DNA of 62,500 nucleotides, from contig CACJNE010000002.1 in NCBI GenBank assembly GCA_902594675.1, positions 1 through 62,500 on the forward strand, given 5' to 3'. Made by a program: the position numbers and the translations under genes. This document shows, one piece after another, positions 53,849 to 62,286 of this stretch. The DNA comes from an uncultured Pelagibacteraceae bacterium (lineage in GTDB: Bacteria > Pseudomonadota > Alphaproteobacteria > Pelagibacterales > Pelagibacteraceae). Each line of letters opens with the position of its first letter. The stretch's first letter is position 1. The notes beneath the pieces were generated by a model. It was given only the letters and a program-made list of their open reading frames with translations. It made no database searches and had not been told where the DNA came from.

Positions 53849-54523
53849 TTATTTATTTAATGCCTTTTTTAAAAGTACTAAATCTCTAGGATAGTTTATA
53901 TCTATTAATTTTTTTTTCAAAATTATGTATGTCGAATTCTTAGGGATCAAATTTTTCTCTGTAACTTTTAATAATGTTTTAGTTTTATAAATATAAAATG
54001 ATCCGGTATCGTAATAAAGATGATCTAAGTCTTGACCTCTTTTCATTTGGTATTTTGGCCACGCAAAACGCACAAATTTATTTTTTTTTATTACAAGGGA
54101 TCGGTAAGGGTTATTTTCAAATTTAGATATTGGAAATATGTATTCTGCTTTAGTTTTTTTAATTTTAGAAAACGCCAATTTTAAATCATTTTTATTAATT
54201 AATACTGATGTTGGATATATACAAAAATGAAATAGTTCTTTTTGAGATCCTATTTTTCTGACTGTGTCTATTAAGACTTTAAATGTTGGCGTATAATCAT
54301 CTGAAAGTTTCTTATTTCTCAAAAATGGTACCTCTGCACCATATTTTTTTGCTATGGATGCGATATGTAGACTATCGGTTGATACTATAATTCTTTTAAA
54401 TAGTCCTGATTTTTTTGCAATTTGAATTGTCCTACCTATTAAAGGTGTTCCATTTATTTTTTTTATATTTTTATTTTTAATTCTTTTGCTACCTGCTCTT
54501 GCAGGGATAATACATATACTCAT
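53849..54523 (-). CDS. pseF: CMP-pseudaminic acid cytidylyltransferase PseF
   Basis: Activates pseudaminic acid with CTP. The 224-residue protein shows CIIPARAGSKRIKNKNIKKI (4-23), IIVSTDSLHIASIAKKYGAEVPFLR (typical PseF stretch), CIYPTSVLINKNDLKLA, the NPYRSLVIK region and YYDTGSFYIYKT, which together separate PseF from LegF/NeuA. It is normal in length. The first 4 bases overlap the end of the acyl carrier protein gene, which makes co-translation of the two likely and links the carrier protein to the pseudaminic acid pathway. Confidence 0.93.
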   Translation of the reverse strand: MSICIIPARAGSKRIKNKNIKKINGTPLIGRTIQIAKKSGLFKRIIVSTDSLHIASIAKKYGAEVPFLRNKKLSDDYTPTFKVLIDTVRKIGSQKELFHFCIYPTSVLINKNDLKLAFSKIKKTKAEYIFPISKFENNPYRSLVIKKNKFVRFAWPKYQMKRGQDLDHLYYDTGSFYIYKTKTLLKVTEKNLIPKNSTYIILKKKLIDINYPRDLVLLKKALNK

Positions 54524-54765
54524 TTTTTTCTTATATCTTTTTGATATTTTGAAATTACAGATGCTATTTTCTTTATGCTTGTAAAATTCCTATTATTAAG
54601 ATCAATATCTTTAAATCTTATTTGAAATTTTTTTTCGCAAAAAATTATTAGCTCCATCATATTAAATGAATCTAATGTTCCATTTTTTAAAAGATTTTCA
54701 TTTAATTTTACTTCTTTATTTTTTTTTTTAATCCATTCGTAGATATTTTTTTCTATTCTATTCAT
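54520..54765 (-). CDS. Acyl carrier protein
   Basis: An 81-residue carrier protein with the phosphopantetheine site GTLDSFNMMELI (29-40, Ser33), the conserved helix-2 start, and a C-terminal helix. The acidic pattern is weaker than in fatty-acid AcpP: the protein is Lys-rich, as expected for the organism. It overlaps pseF by 4 bases and is 1 base from the aldehyde dehydrogenase gene. A separate ACP in a sugar locus, next to an AMP-ligase, suggests an acyl group carried as a thioester before transfer to a sugar amine. A fatty-acid synthesis AcpP elsewhere in the genome is expected but not visible. Confidence 0.9.
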   Translation of the reverse strand: MNRIEKNIYEWIKKKNKEVKLNENLLKNGTLDSFNMMELIIFCEKKFQIRFKDIDLNNRNFTSIKKIASVISKYQKDIRKK

Positions 54766-54766
54766 T

Positions 54767-56173
54767 TCAATTTTTAATAATTACAGATTTTATTTCTGAG
54801 TAAGTTCTTAAACCTTCGGTACCAGACTCTCTATTAAGACCAGACTCTTTATATCCACCTATAGGCAAAGAGGGAAAGTTTACTTTGACTGACTCATTAA
54901 TCCATATTCTACCTGCATTTAGTTGAGAGGCCACTTTTATATTATTCCTCTTATTCTTACCACATACCACAGCTGACAAACCATATTTACTTGAGTTAGT
55001 TTTATTTACTGCATCATTAATTTCATCAAAAGAGTTAATACTTAATATTGGTCCAAATAATTCTTTTTTATTAATAATATTTTTTTCAGGTAAATCACAG
55101 AAAATTATTGGTTTTATGAAATTACTTTTTTTCAAATCAATTGATCCAAAAATTAATTTTTTTTTTAAATTTTGGTTTTTTTTTAAAATATTTCTTATCG
55201 TATCAAGTTGTTTTTTTGTAGATACTAAACCATACAGTTTCTTAAAATTATTTATTTTATTTAACTTCTCTAAAAGTTTCTTAATAAGTAATTTTTTAAT
55301 TTTATTATCGACAAAAAGTCTACTTGTAGATACACAAGATTGACCTGCGTTACCAGTGAAACTATCGATAATAATATTTATTGTTTTATTGATATTTGCA
55401 TCTTTTAAAACAATAAAAGAATTTTTTCCTCCAAGCTCCAGACTCAATCTCTTTATTTGATTTGATGCTACTTTCATTATTTTTTTTCCAACTTGAGTAG
55501 ATCCAGTAAAAGAAATCATATTTATATCTTTATTGCCAATTAGTAACTGGCCTGTTCTAGGTCCACTTCCTGTAATAAGATTAACAACACCTACTGGATA
55601 TTTTATTTTTTTAATAATATTCATTAGATAAAATAATGATTGAGACGCATATTCACTAGGCTTAATAATGACTGAATTTCCAGCTGCCAAAATAAATGGA
55701 AGCCTCTCGCTCATCACAACAAAAGGGAAATTCCATGGTATTATTAAAGCTACTATTCCTACTGGTTCAAAATTTACAATTGCTTTATGGTGTTTGCTCA
55801 AAACAGTTTTATAATTCTCAGAGCCAAGAGATTTTGAAGCATATAACCATATTTTAGCAGAATGAATTATCTCTTTTTGAGCATCTAATATATTTTTTCC
55901 TGTCTCTAGAGTTTCTAATCTTGCTAATATTCTATAATTTTTTAATATTTTTTCGTAGATCTGGTAAATAAATTTTTGCCTTTCAGACAAATTTATTTCC
56001 TTATTAATTTTTAAACCACTTTTAGCTGATAATATTACTCTTTGAATGTCATCTCTATTAACTTCTGGATAAAAGAATTTTTTTTTATTTATTAAAGATT
56101 TTCTTGAAAAGAATTTTTTAGATAAACTTTTTTTCCACTGATTTTCATAGAAGATATTATTTATTATTTTCAT
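54767..56173 (-). CDS. Aldehyde dehydrogenase
   Basis: Oxidises an aldehyde to an acid with NAD(P). The 468 residues contain the full active site: Asn148 (IIPWNFPF), Lys171 (IKPSEY), FTGSTQVG (222-229), Glu246 (LELGGK), and nucleophile Cys280 (AGQSCVS), plus FGPILSINSF and INESVKVNFPSLPIGGYKESG near the C terminus. Sequence is closest in style to the succinate-semialdehyde/gamma-aminobutyraldehyde group, but substrate is open. It shares a 4-base overlap with the AMP-ligase gene and 1 base spacing with the ACP gene, suggesting it makes the carboxylic acid that is then loaded onto ACP. Confidence 0.93.
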   Translation of the reverse strand: MKIINNIFYENQWKKSLSKKFFSRKSLINKKKFFYPEVNRDDIQRVILSAKSGLKINKEINLSERQKFIYQIYEKILKNYRILARLETLETGKNILDAQKEIIHSAKIWLYASKSLGSENYKTVLSKHHKAIVNFEPVGIVALIIPWNFPFVVMSERLPFILAAGNSVIIKPSEYASQSLFYLMNIIKKIKYPVGVVNLITGSGPRTGQLLIGNKDINMISFTGSTQVGKKIMKVASNQIKRLSLELGGKNSFIVLKDANINKTINIIIDSFTGNAGQSCVSTSRLFVDNKIKKLLIKKLLEKLNKINNFKKLYGLVSTKKQLDTIRNILKKNQNLKKKLIFGSIDLKKSNFIKPIIFCDLPEKNIINKKELFGPILSINSFDEINDAVNKTNSSKYGLSAVVCGKNKRNNIKVASQLNAGRIWINESVKVNFPSLPIGGYKESGLNRESGTEGLRTYSEIKSVIIKN

Positions 56174-57606
56174 AAATACATTTTTTTCATATCTGATTTT
56201 TTAATTTTACCACTTGAAGTTCTTAAAATTTTTGAGACTAATAGTATTTTATCTGGAAACTCTATTTTTTTTAAATTTTTTTCCAAAAATTTTCTTAGTA
56301 AATTTAAATTTTTTACTGTTGAAAATTTATTATTTTTATATTCTACAAGTAAATAAATTTTTGATCCTTTATTAATATCATCTGTAGTAATAGCAGCACA
56401 ATCTTTGACATCTTTAAAACTTCTACAGATGTTTTCAATATCTTGGGGAGATACGATTTCACTCCCTCTTTTAAAAATTTCTTTTTTTCTTCCATAAATA
56501 AATAACTGATTATTTTTGTATTCACCAATATCATTTGTATTAAAATATCCCTTAGTTTTTTTTGGTTTTTGAATTTTTCCACCTTCTAGTAAATAGGAGT
56601 CAAACAAATATGGCGTTTTTACATAAACTAAATTTAGATCTTTTTTATTAAAAATTTTAATTGAGATATTTTTTATTATTTTTCCAACAGAGTTTTCTTC
56701 AAAAGTATCCTCCCAATCTTGCAAAGTTATAGGTCCTCCAATTTCTGTAAGACCATAACATGATAATAATCTTTTTTTATATTTTCTGTCAAAATTATCT
56801 TTTGTTTCTTCATATAAATGACTTCCTGTACTAATAATTTTATCAATTTTTTGGATTTCATCACTCATTTCTCTATCCACATTCAACTTTATAAGTGCAT
56901 TCGCTATTTCAGGTACAATATGAACAGAATTTATTTTGAAAAAAGACAGATTTCTCCAAAACTTAAAAAGATTAACCATATTTATTTGGGGACCAATGAC
57001 AATTTTGGAACCACACAATAATCCTGAAAAAAAAGTGTTTAACAAACCTGCATTGTAATGCATTGGTAAACAATGGTATATAATAGTCGTATTGTCATAT
57101 TCAGCTAATTTACCAAACGATAAAGCAGAACCTAAATATTGATTTAATTTGATTTGTATTCCTTTTGGCTCTCCAGTAGAACCTGATGTAAAAATTATAA
57201 GACATAATAAATTTTTGTTTTGTGCATTAAGTCTTTTAGAGCTTTTTTTAAAATATTTAATTTTATAAAAACTATTCACTTCGTATTTAGCGTCTAAAAT
57301 TTTTTTTATTTTTTTATATTTGTTATTTGGAATTTCTTTATCTATTGGACAAGCAACAAAACCGCCTAAAAAACATGCAAAAATAGATATTAAATATTCA
57401 CTTGAGTTTTCTAATTTAATAATAACTTTATCCCCTGGTTTTAATTTTTTTTTTTCGGTTAAAAAATAAAAAAATTCCTCTGATTTTCTTAGAAATTCAA
57501 AATAAGTAATATTTTTATTATTAGAAATCTCATGAATTAGGTCTCTATCACTATAATCTTTAAGAATTTTAACAACTGATTGAATATTTATATTTTTCTC
57601 TAGCAT
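56170..57606 (-). CDS. AMP-dependent acyl ligase (acyl-ACP/CoA synthetase type)
   Basis: Activates a carboxylic acid as an acyl-AMP and loads it on a thiol. The 478-residue ANL-family protein has the P-loop-like IIFTSGSTGEPKG (137-149), SCYGLTEIGGP (A5), GYFNTNDIGEY and IYGRKKEIFKRG (A7/A8), and SSGKIKKSDM with the catalytic Lys of A10. It is a little shorter than full acyl-CoA synthetases. The closely coupled ACP gene makes ACP a likely acceptor. An acid from the neighbouring ALDH is a natural but unproven substrate. It lies 8 bases from the radical SAM gene. Confidence 0.92.
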   Translation of the reverse strand: MLEKNINIQSVVKILKDYSDRDLIHEISNNKNITYFEFLRKSEEFFYFLTEKKKLKPGDKVIIKLENSSEYLISIFACFLGGFVACPIDKEIPNNKYKKIKKILDAKYEVNSFYKIKYFKKSSKRLNAQNKNLLCLIIFTSGSTGEPKGIQIKLNQYLGSALSFGKLAEYDNTTIIYHCLPMHYNAGLLNTFFSGLLCGSKIVIGPQINMVNLFKFWRNLSFFKINSVHIVPEIANALIKLNVDREMSDEIQKIDKIISTGSHLYEETKDNFDRKYKKRLLSCYGLTEIGGPITLQDWEDTFEENSVGKIIKNISIKIFNKKDLNLVYVKTPYLFDSYLLEGGKIQKPKKTKGYFNTNDIGEYKNNQLFIYGRKKEIFKRGSEIVSPQDIENICRSFKDVKDCAAITTDDINKGSKIYLLVEYKNNKFSTVKNLNLLRKFLEKNLKKIEFPDKILLVSKILRTSSGKIKKSDMKKMYL

Positions 57607-57614
57607 GCAAAATA

Positions 57615-58754
57615 CTAAACAAATCTATCATATTCCTTTACTACATTTTCTGGCTCTGGTTTTTCTTTGTAAAATTTTTCCAATACTTTGTTTGTATTAT
57701 GTCTTATGCAATGAAATTCACAGTGTTTTCTTGGGTCTAGCTTTTGCATGATTTCTTTTCGTGTTTTACCATACCATATATCTTTAAGAGACTCTGTGTT
57801 TGGATCTCCTATTTTTAGATTAGAATTTCCTCTATGATATGGGCAAACATATGCTCCACTAGGTGATAAGACTGTTCTCATTTCTGCAGTTAAACATCTT
57901 GAATAATCTTTTATTTGTTTACTTTCACCTTCTAAAGTTCTTTCTAAAGTGTAAGGTGATATAATTTTAAAGTTGTCATCTACTAAAGGTGCACATTTGT
58001 AAAGTTCTTCCTTAATAATGTTAGCCATTATATCAGAAGTATCATTCAAAAAGTGAAATGGATCGAATGAAGGTTTAACTTCAAAATAATCACAACCTAT
58101 ATCTTTTGCTAAAATAGCAGCCTTGTGAATATCTGTAGCATTAGTTTCAACAAAATTTTTACCTTTTTCGTTATAAGATTTATCTGCACCCACTTTTTCT
58201 AAAACTAAAAATGAAAAACCAAGTTTAGTTGTTCTAGCTTCGGCTAATTTCCTCATTCCATCAATGACTTTATTAAATTGGGATTTACCGCTTGCATGAG
58301 GTCTATACTGTTGAAATACATCTTCACATCCAGCATCAACAGATATTCGTACCCATTTAGTATGATAAGCTAATGAATGTGCATACTTATTAATTAAAGT
58401 ACCATTTGATGTTACACCAACATGGATATCATTTTCATAAAAGTAATCAACTAAAGTTCCAAATTCTGGATGTGCCATTGGTTCACCTCCGCCTATTAGC
58501 ACGACAGCTTTTACTCCTATTTCAACAAATTCTTTAGCTAATTCTTTTATTCTTTCTCTTTTAAAACCACCTTGATTTAATAAACTAGCACTTATACACC
58601 CATGACATGCAAGATTACATGCAGTAGTGGGGTCTAGTTCTATTACCCATGGCTTTGATGAACCAGTGTCTTTAAACTCTTCAAATCTGTTAACAAAATC
58701 AAATTGATATAATTTATCAGAAAGTGATAGTGCTTTTTCTTTGTTAGTAGACAT
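57615..58754 (-). CDS. Radical SAM/SPASM protein
   Basis: A 379-residue radical SAM enzyme with cluster cysteines Cys46, Cys50 and Cys53 (TACNLACHGC), the GGGEPMAHPEF motif that binds the SAM amino group, VGVTSNGTLIN, and a C-terminal SPASM-like region with CLTAEM, YVCPYHRGN, DPRKHCEFHCIRH. The Gly-Gly-Glu-Pro motif and Cys pattern are intact. The substrate is unknown; proteins of this type in nonulosonic acid loci are thought to modify a sugar or a precursor. It is less Lys/Asn-rich than its neighbours and lies at the head of the ligase/ALDH/ACP run (8 bases), so it may help make the acyl group. Confidence 0.85.
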   Translation of the reverse strand: MSTNKEKALSLSDKLYQFDFVNRFEEFKDTGSSKPWVIELDPTTACNLACHGCISASLLNQGGFKRERIKELAKEFVEIGVKAVVLIGGGEPMAHPEFGTLVDYFYENDIHVGVTSNGTLINKYAHSLAYHTKWVRISVDAGCEDVFQQYRPHASGKSQFNKVIDGMRKLAEARTTKLGFSFLVLEKVGADKSYNEKGKNFVETNATDIHKAAILAKDIGCDYFEVKPSFDPFHFLNDTSDIMANIIKEELYKCAPLVDDNFKIISPYTLERTLEGESKQIKDYSRCLTAEMRTVLSPSGAYVCPYHRGNSNLKIGDPNTESLKDIWYGKTRKEIMQKLDPRKHCEFHCIRHNTNKVLEKFYKEKPEPENVVKEYDRFV

Positions 58755-58781
58755 TGTTAAATTTATATTTTAATCTAATTT

Positions 58782-59792
58782 TTACGCAAGAGGTATTTTG
58801 TTTATTTTGCCCACTAATATTGAGTTTTTTAGTCCATTTTGCTTAATTTCGTAAACTTTTTTTTTATTATTTTGTATTAAATTATTGATAAAATTCTTAA
58901 ACATATTTTTATGAAGGGGCTGTTTCATAGAAATTTTTTTAACGTAGGTTTTTCCATTTTTCTTTACCTCGATTATCTCTTTTTCTCCAAGATTCATTGT
59001 AAAATGTATAGAACCCTTATTTCCAAATATGCTAAATTTATCAACTTTTTCATCAGACACAGAGCACCAAGAACTTTGTCCCAAAATTTTATTTTTGAGC
59101 TCAAAATTAATTACACACATATCTTCAACTCTATATAAATTCATATTATTTGACTTAAATACTTTTATATCTTTGATTTCACCAATCATAAATTCTACAA
59201 GGTCCATTGCATGAACACCCATATCTACAACATTGCCACCACCACTAATTTCTTTTACAAAACGCCATGGTATTGGTTTCCCTTTAATTAGATTGTGAGT
59301 AGGATGATTTTTGTGACTATGAAAAAATTTAATATCAAAATATAATATTTTACCTATTGATTTTTTTGAAAGAAAGTTTTTTACATACAAAAATCTTTCA
59401 AGGTATCTCCTATAGAAGCATGTAAATAAATTAAACTTATACTTCTTAATAAGATTATTTAATTTAGATATCTCTTTTTTTTTGATCACTAAAGGTTTTT
59501 CACAAACAATATTAATTTTTTTTTTACAGAAATAATTAATATAGAATAAATGTGAACTAGGAGGGGTTGCTATATATATAGAATTTATTTTTTTGTCAGA
59601 CAGAATTTTATTTAAATTTTTTTTCGTTTTTTTTAAAACATGTTCTATATTATATTTTTTAGCATAATCTTCAGCTTCTTTAAAATTCTCAGTGAGCACA
59701 TATATCACGGTTGATTTATTTTTAGAAAACAAAGAATCTTGAACTAATCTTTGCACGACATCTCCGCATCCTATTATAGCCCAATTAAGCAT
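58782..59792 (-). CDS. Gfo/Idh/MocA-family oxidoreductase
   Basis: A 336-residue NAD(P)-dependent oxidoreductase of the Gfo/Idh/MocA family. The Rossmann start is WAIIGCGDVVQRLVQ (4-18), with IYIATPPSSHLFY and the catalytic-region EKPLVIKKKE (Glu-Lys-Pro). GGNVVDMGVHAMDL carries the second-domain Asp and His. Related enzymes oxidise or reduce C3 of nucleotide sugars (WbpB, for example) or act in modified-sugar pathways. The stop of the SDR at 59785 overlaps its start by 8 bases. Its real substrate is unknown. Confidence 0.9.
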   Translation of the reverse strand: MLNWAIIGCGDVVQRLVQDSLFSKNKSTVIYVLTENFKEAEDYAKKYNIEHVLKKTKKNLNKILSDKKINSIYIATPPSSHLFYINYFCKKKINIVCEKPLVIKKKEISKLNNLIKKYKFNLFTCFYRRYLERFLYVKNFLSKKSIGKILYFDIKFFHSHKNHPTHNLIKGKPIPWRFVKEISGGGNVVDMGVHAMDLVEFMIGEIKDIKVFKSNNMNLYRVEDMCVINFELKNKILGQSSWCSVSDEKVDKFSIFGNKGSIHFTMNLGEKEIIEVKKNGKTYVKKISMKQPLHKNMFKNFINNLIQNNKKKVYEIKQNGLKNSILVGKINKIPLA

Positions 59793-60750
59793 TTTTTTTA
59801 CTTAAAATATATTTAATATATTTTTCTATTCCATACGTGGGTTTGGTTTTTGGTTTATAAAAATTTATTTTTTTTGAAGAAATCATTGGGCCTCTTATAA
59901 CGCTATCATTGCTCCAAGGAGCATATCCTTTACCTGAAATTATTTTCTTATTTTTATAGTTTTTATTTATAAAATTTAATAATTCTTTGAGCTTGTAATT
60001 TTTACCACTTCCAAAATGGTAAGTAGAAAATTTGAATTTTGTCATTTTTATCATTTTTTCGATAACCCACGTTATGTCATCAATATATGTAAAGGAAGCC
60101 TCGAAGTCCGAACCAGATTTAAAAGAAATTTTTTGTTTATTTCTATAAAATAGTTCAGAAAGGATATAAGGAATAGGGCCTCTTTGTGGGTCAAATTTTT
60201 TTAAAATTATTGGGGGTCCATAGACCCAAGATACTCTTAAATTACAAGATTTTTTATCTACTTCATGATTATTACATATAAGAATTTCTCCTAATCTTTT
60301 TGTAGCAGAGTAGACAGATTTAGGTGAGGGAACTGTATATTCGCTAATTTTTAATTTTGAATTTTTAATATCTTGAAAAACTGATCCTGTACTTATGTTA
60401 ATTAATTTAAACTTAAATAAGTTTTGTAGTTCAATCAAATTGATTATTCCAGTACAATTCACATCTATCGCTTTGTCTGGAAAAATTTTTGCAACACTAT
60501 CGTGTGATACAGCTGCAGAACAAATGCAAGTATGGATTTTATGATTTGCGAAAATTTTTTTGAGTTTTGATTTATTTTTCAAGTCGCATTGTATCAATTT
60601 TATATTCTGCTTTTTTAACAAATGAAATTTTTTTTTATCTATGAATTTATTATAAGTAGCGATTATTTGATAGTTTTTACTTGAAAGATAGTTGCATAAG
60701 GCATTACCAATATGTCCAAAAGATCCTAAAATTAATATTTTTTTTTTCAT
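59785..60750 (-). CDS. RmlD/epimerase-type SDR
   Basis: A 321-residue extended SDR with ILILGSFGHIGNALCNYL (4-21, glycine-rich cofactor loop), CSAAVSHDSVAKIFPDKAI, ISTGSVFQD, catalytic Tyr/Lys in SVYSATKRLGEIL, and NLRVSWVYGPP. It resembles dTDP-4-dehydrorhamnose reductases and related NAD-dependent epimerases. The start ATG is one base after the stop of the possible PseH gene at 60752. Probably changes a sugar keto or configuration during synthesis; with the Gfo/Idh gene it may form a two-step redox pair. Confidence 0.83.
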   Translation of the reverse strand: MKKKILILGSFGHIGNALCNYLSSKNYQIIATYNKFIDKKKFHLLKKQNIKLIQCDLKNKSKLKKIFANHKIHTCICSAAVSHDSVAKIFPDKAIDVNCTGIINLIELQNLFKFKLINISTGSVFQDIKNSKLKISEYTVPSPKSVYSATKRLGEILICNNHEVDKKSCNLRVSWVYGPPIILKKFDPQRGPIPYILSELFYRNKQKISFKSGSDFEASFTYIDDITWVIEKMIKMTKFKFSTYHFGSGKNYKLKELLNFINKNYKNKKIISGKGYAPWSNDSVIRGPMISSKKINFYKPKTKPTYGIEKYIKYILSKKNA

Positions 60751-60751
60751 T

Positions 60752-61255
60752 TTAATTTTTTTTTATCATAATAACGTAGTTTACTGTCTTTTTTTTTTCT
60801 TTAGTTTTTGTTTTATTATATATACTCATTATCTCTTTATATAGTCTCGCAGACTTATTAATTTTTTTAAATTTGAAATATTTATGTAAGTTAATACTAA
60901 AATTATTTTTTTTTAGAATAATTGCTACATGTAAACAGTTTTTTGAATATTTCAGTAATGTTTTGGTGATAAAAAAAAAATCGCTAAATTCTAAATTATT
61001 ATAATTTGGCCACCATCCTGAAAAAAAATAATTTGTTTTATTAACAAAAATTTTTTTGTACCAAAAAAAAATTATTTTTTTTTTCTCTTTTAATAAATAA
61101 TATTTTTGAAGTTTTTTATTAGAGAACCACCAATTATAATGGTCAATTCTATTAATTTTTGACTTAAGAAGTGAATTTTTTGTTAAACTTTTATTTAAAG
61201 AATTTAAATAAGTGTTTATATCATTAAGATTAGTTTTTAATACACGGTAAGTCAT
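60752..61255 (-). CDS. Putative acyltransferase in the PseH position
   Basis: A 167-residue protein I cannot assign by motif. I start it at ATG 61255; an upstream TTG at 61261 is two codons away. It shows YNWWFSNKKLQKYYLLKEKKKIIFFWYKK and FFSGWWPNYNNLEFSDFFFI, which resembles beta strands of GNAT-type folds where an acetyl-CoA site would follow, though the classic Gly-rich loop is not visible. It is placed between pseG and other pathway genes, exactly where pseH (N-acetyltransferase for the 4-amino group) is expected, and has the right size. So pseH function is a positional inference. Confidence 0.5.
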   Translation of the reverse strand: MTYRVLKTNLNDINTYLNSLNKSLTKNSLLKSKINRIDHYNWWFSNKKLQKYYLLKEKKKIIFFWYKKIFVNKTNYFFSGWWPNYNNLEFSDFFFITKTLLKYSKNCLHVAIILKKNNFSINLHKYFKFKKINKSARLYKEIMSIYNKTKTKEKKKTVNYVIMIKKN

Positions 61256-61257
61256 AA

Positions 61258-62286
61258 TCAAATTTTTCTGATTTCATCAACAACTCTGTTAACTCCCAGA
61301 TTATCAATATTCACCTTTCTTGAAGAGTATAATTTTTTGATCTCTTTATAGTTGTCTAAATAATTGTCTAAAAAAGTTAAAAATTTTTTTTGTTTAAAAT
61401 CCTTCAAGTTTAACAAAAAATAATGGCCCAATTTTTCTATTTCAGAAATATTATAATCTTGAGTTTTATTACAAATTAAAAATATTGAGGGTGTGCTTAA
61501 ATATGACATTTCATAAATAGAGGTTGAAGCACTTCCAATAAAAAGATTTACATTATTTAGATATTCACTAATTCCAAATTTTTTAAATATGATTTTAACA
61601 TTATTAAATTTTTTTGAGTAATTCATTAGTTTCTGAAAATTTGCGGCTCCATCTCCTATCGGAAGATACATTTTTAATTTTGGAAGCTTTTGTTCTAAGA
61701 ACTTATGAATTTTTATTATTTGATTAGAAATTGTTTTGAAATCTGAAGAATTTCCAAAGTTTATCATAACATTAAAGAAATTGTTATTTTTTTTCACTAA
61801 TTTTTTTTCTATTATTGAGTATCTTGGTCCAATAAGTTTAATTGAGTCATCATTTACATAACTTTTAATTTTTTTTTTAAACTCAACTGAATTATCTAAT
61901 TTGAAATTTAAATACATATCACACTTAAATTTTCTGTTTAGAAGGTCATCAATTATGATTATTTTAATATTTTTTTCTTTAAAATATGTATGCCACTTTA
62001 CTCCTATTCGATAATCATCAACAATTAGATATACATTTTTAAATTTTCCAATCACCCTATTTATTTTTTTAGCGTCATTTATTTGATTTTGGTACTTTTT
62101 TGTATTGTATAGAGAAATAAAGTTATGATTTATGTTATTAAAAAATTTATTATCACTTTTTTTATCAACTAAGAAGAAACATTTTTTTTTTAGAGCATTT
62201 GCAATTTTTAAACATCTAGCCAAATGACCAAAACCAATTTTTTTATCTGAATTAATCCTAAAAAAAAAATTTTTACTTTTGGACAT
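61258..62286 (-). CDS. pseG: UDP-2,4-diacetamido-trideoxy-altrose hydrolase PseG
   Basis: Removes UDP from the diacetamido sugar in the pseudaminic acid pathway. The 342-residue GT-B-like protein has FRINSDKKIGFGHLARCLKIANAL (9-32; GxGHxxRC is the PseG signature and holds the catalytic His), LIVDDYRIGVKW, IDDLLNRKFKCDMYLN, VMINFGNSSD, and FIGSASTSIYEMSYL. It is normal in length. It overlaps the pseI fragment by 14 bases and the pseH-like frame only at its alternative TTG. Together with pseB, pseC, pseF and pseI this gives a nearly complete pathway. Confidence 0.95.
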   Translation of the reverse strand: MSKSKNFFFRINSDKKIGFGHLARCLKIANALKKKCFFLVDKKSDNKFFNNINHNFISLYNTKKYQNQINDAKKINRVIGKFKNVYLIVDDYRIGVKWHTYFKEKNIKIIIIDDLLNRKFKCDMYLNFKLDNSVEFKKKIKSYVNDDSIKLIGPRYSIIEKKLVKKNNNFFNVMINFGNSSDFKTISNQIIKIHKFLEQKLPKLKMYLPIGDGAANFQKLMNYSKKFNNVKIIFKKFGISEYLNNVNLFIGSASTSIYEMSYLSTPSIFLICNKTQDYNISEIEKLGHYFLLNLKDFKQKKFLTFLDNYLDNYKEIKKLYSSRKVNIDNLGVNRVVDEIRKI

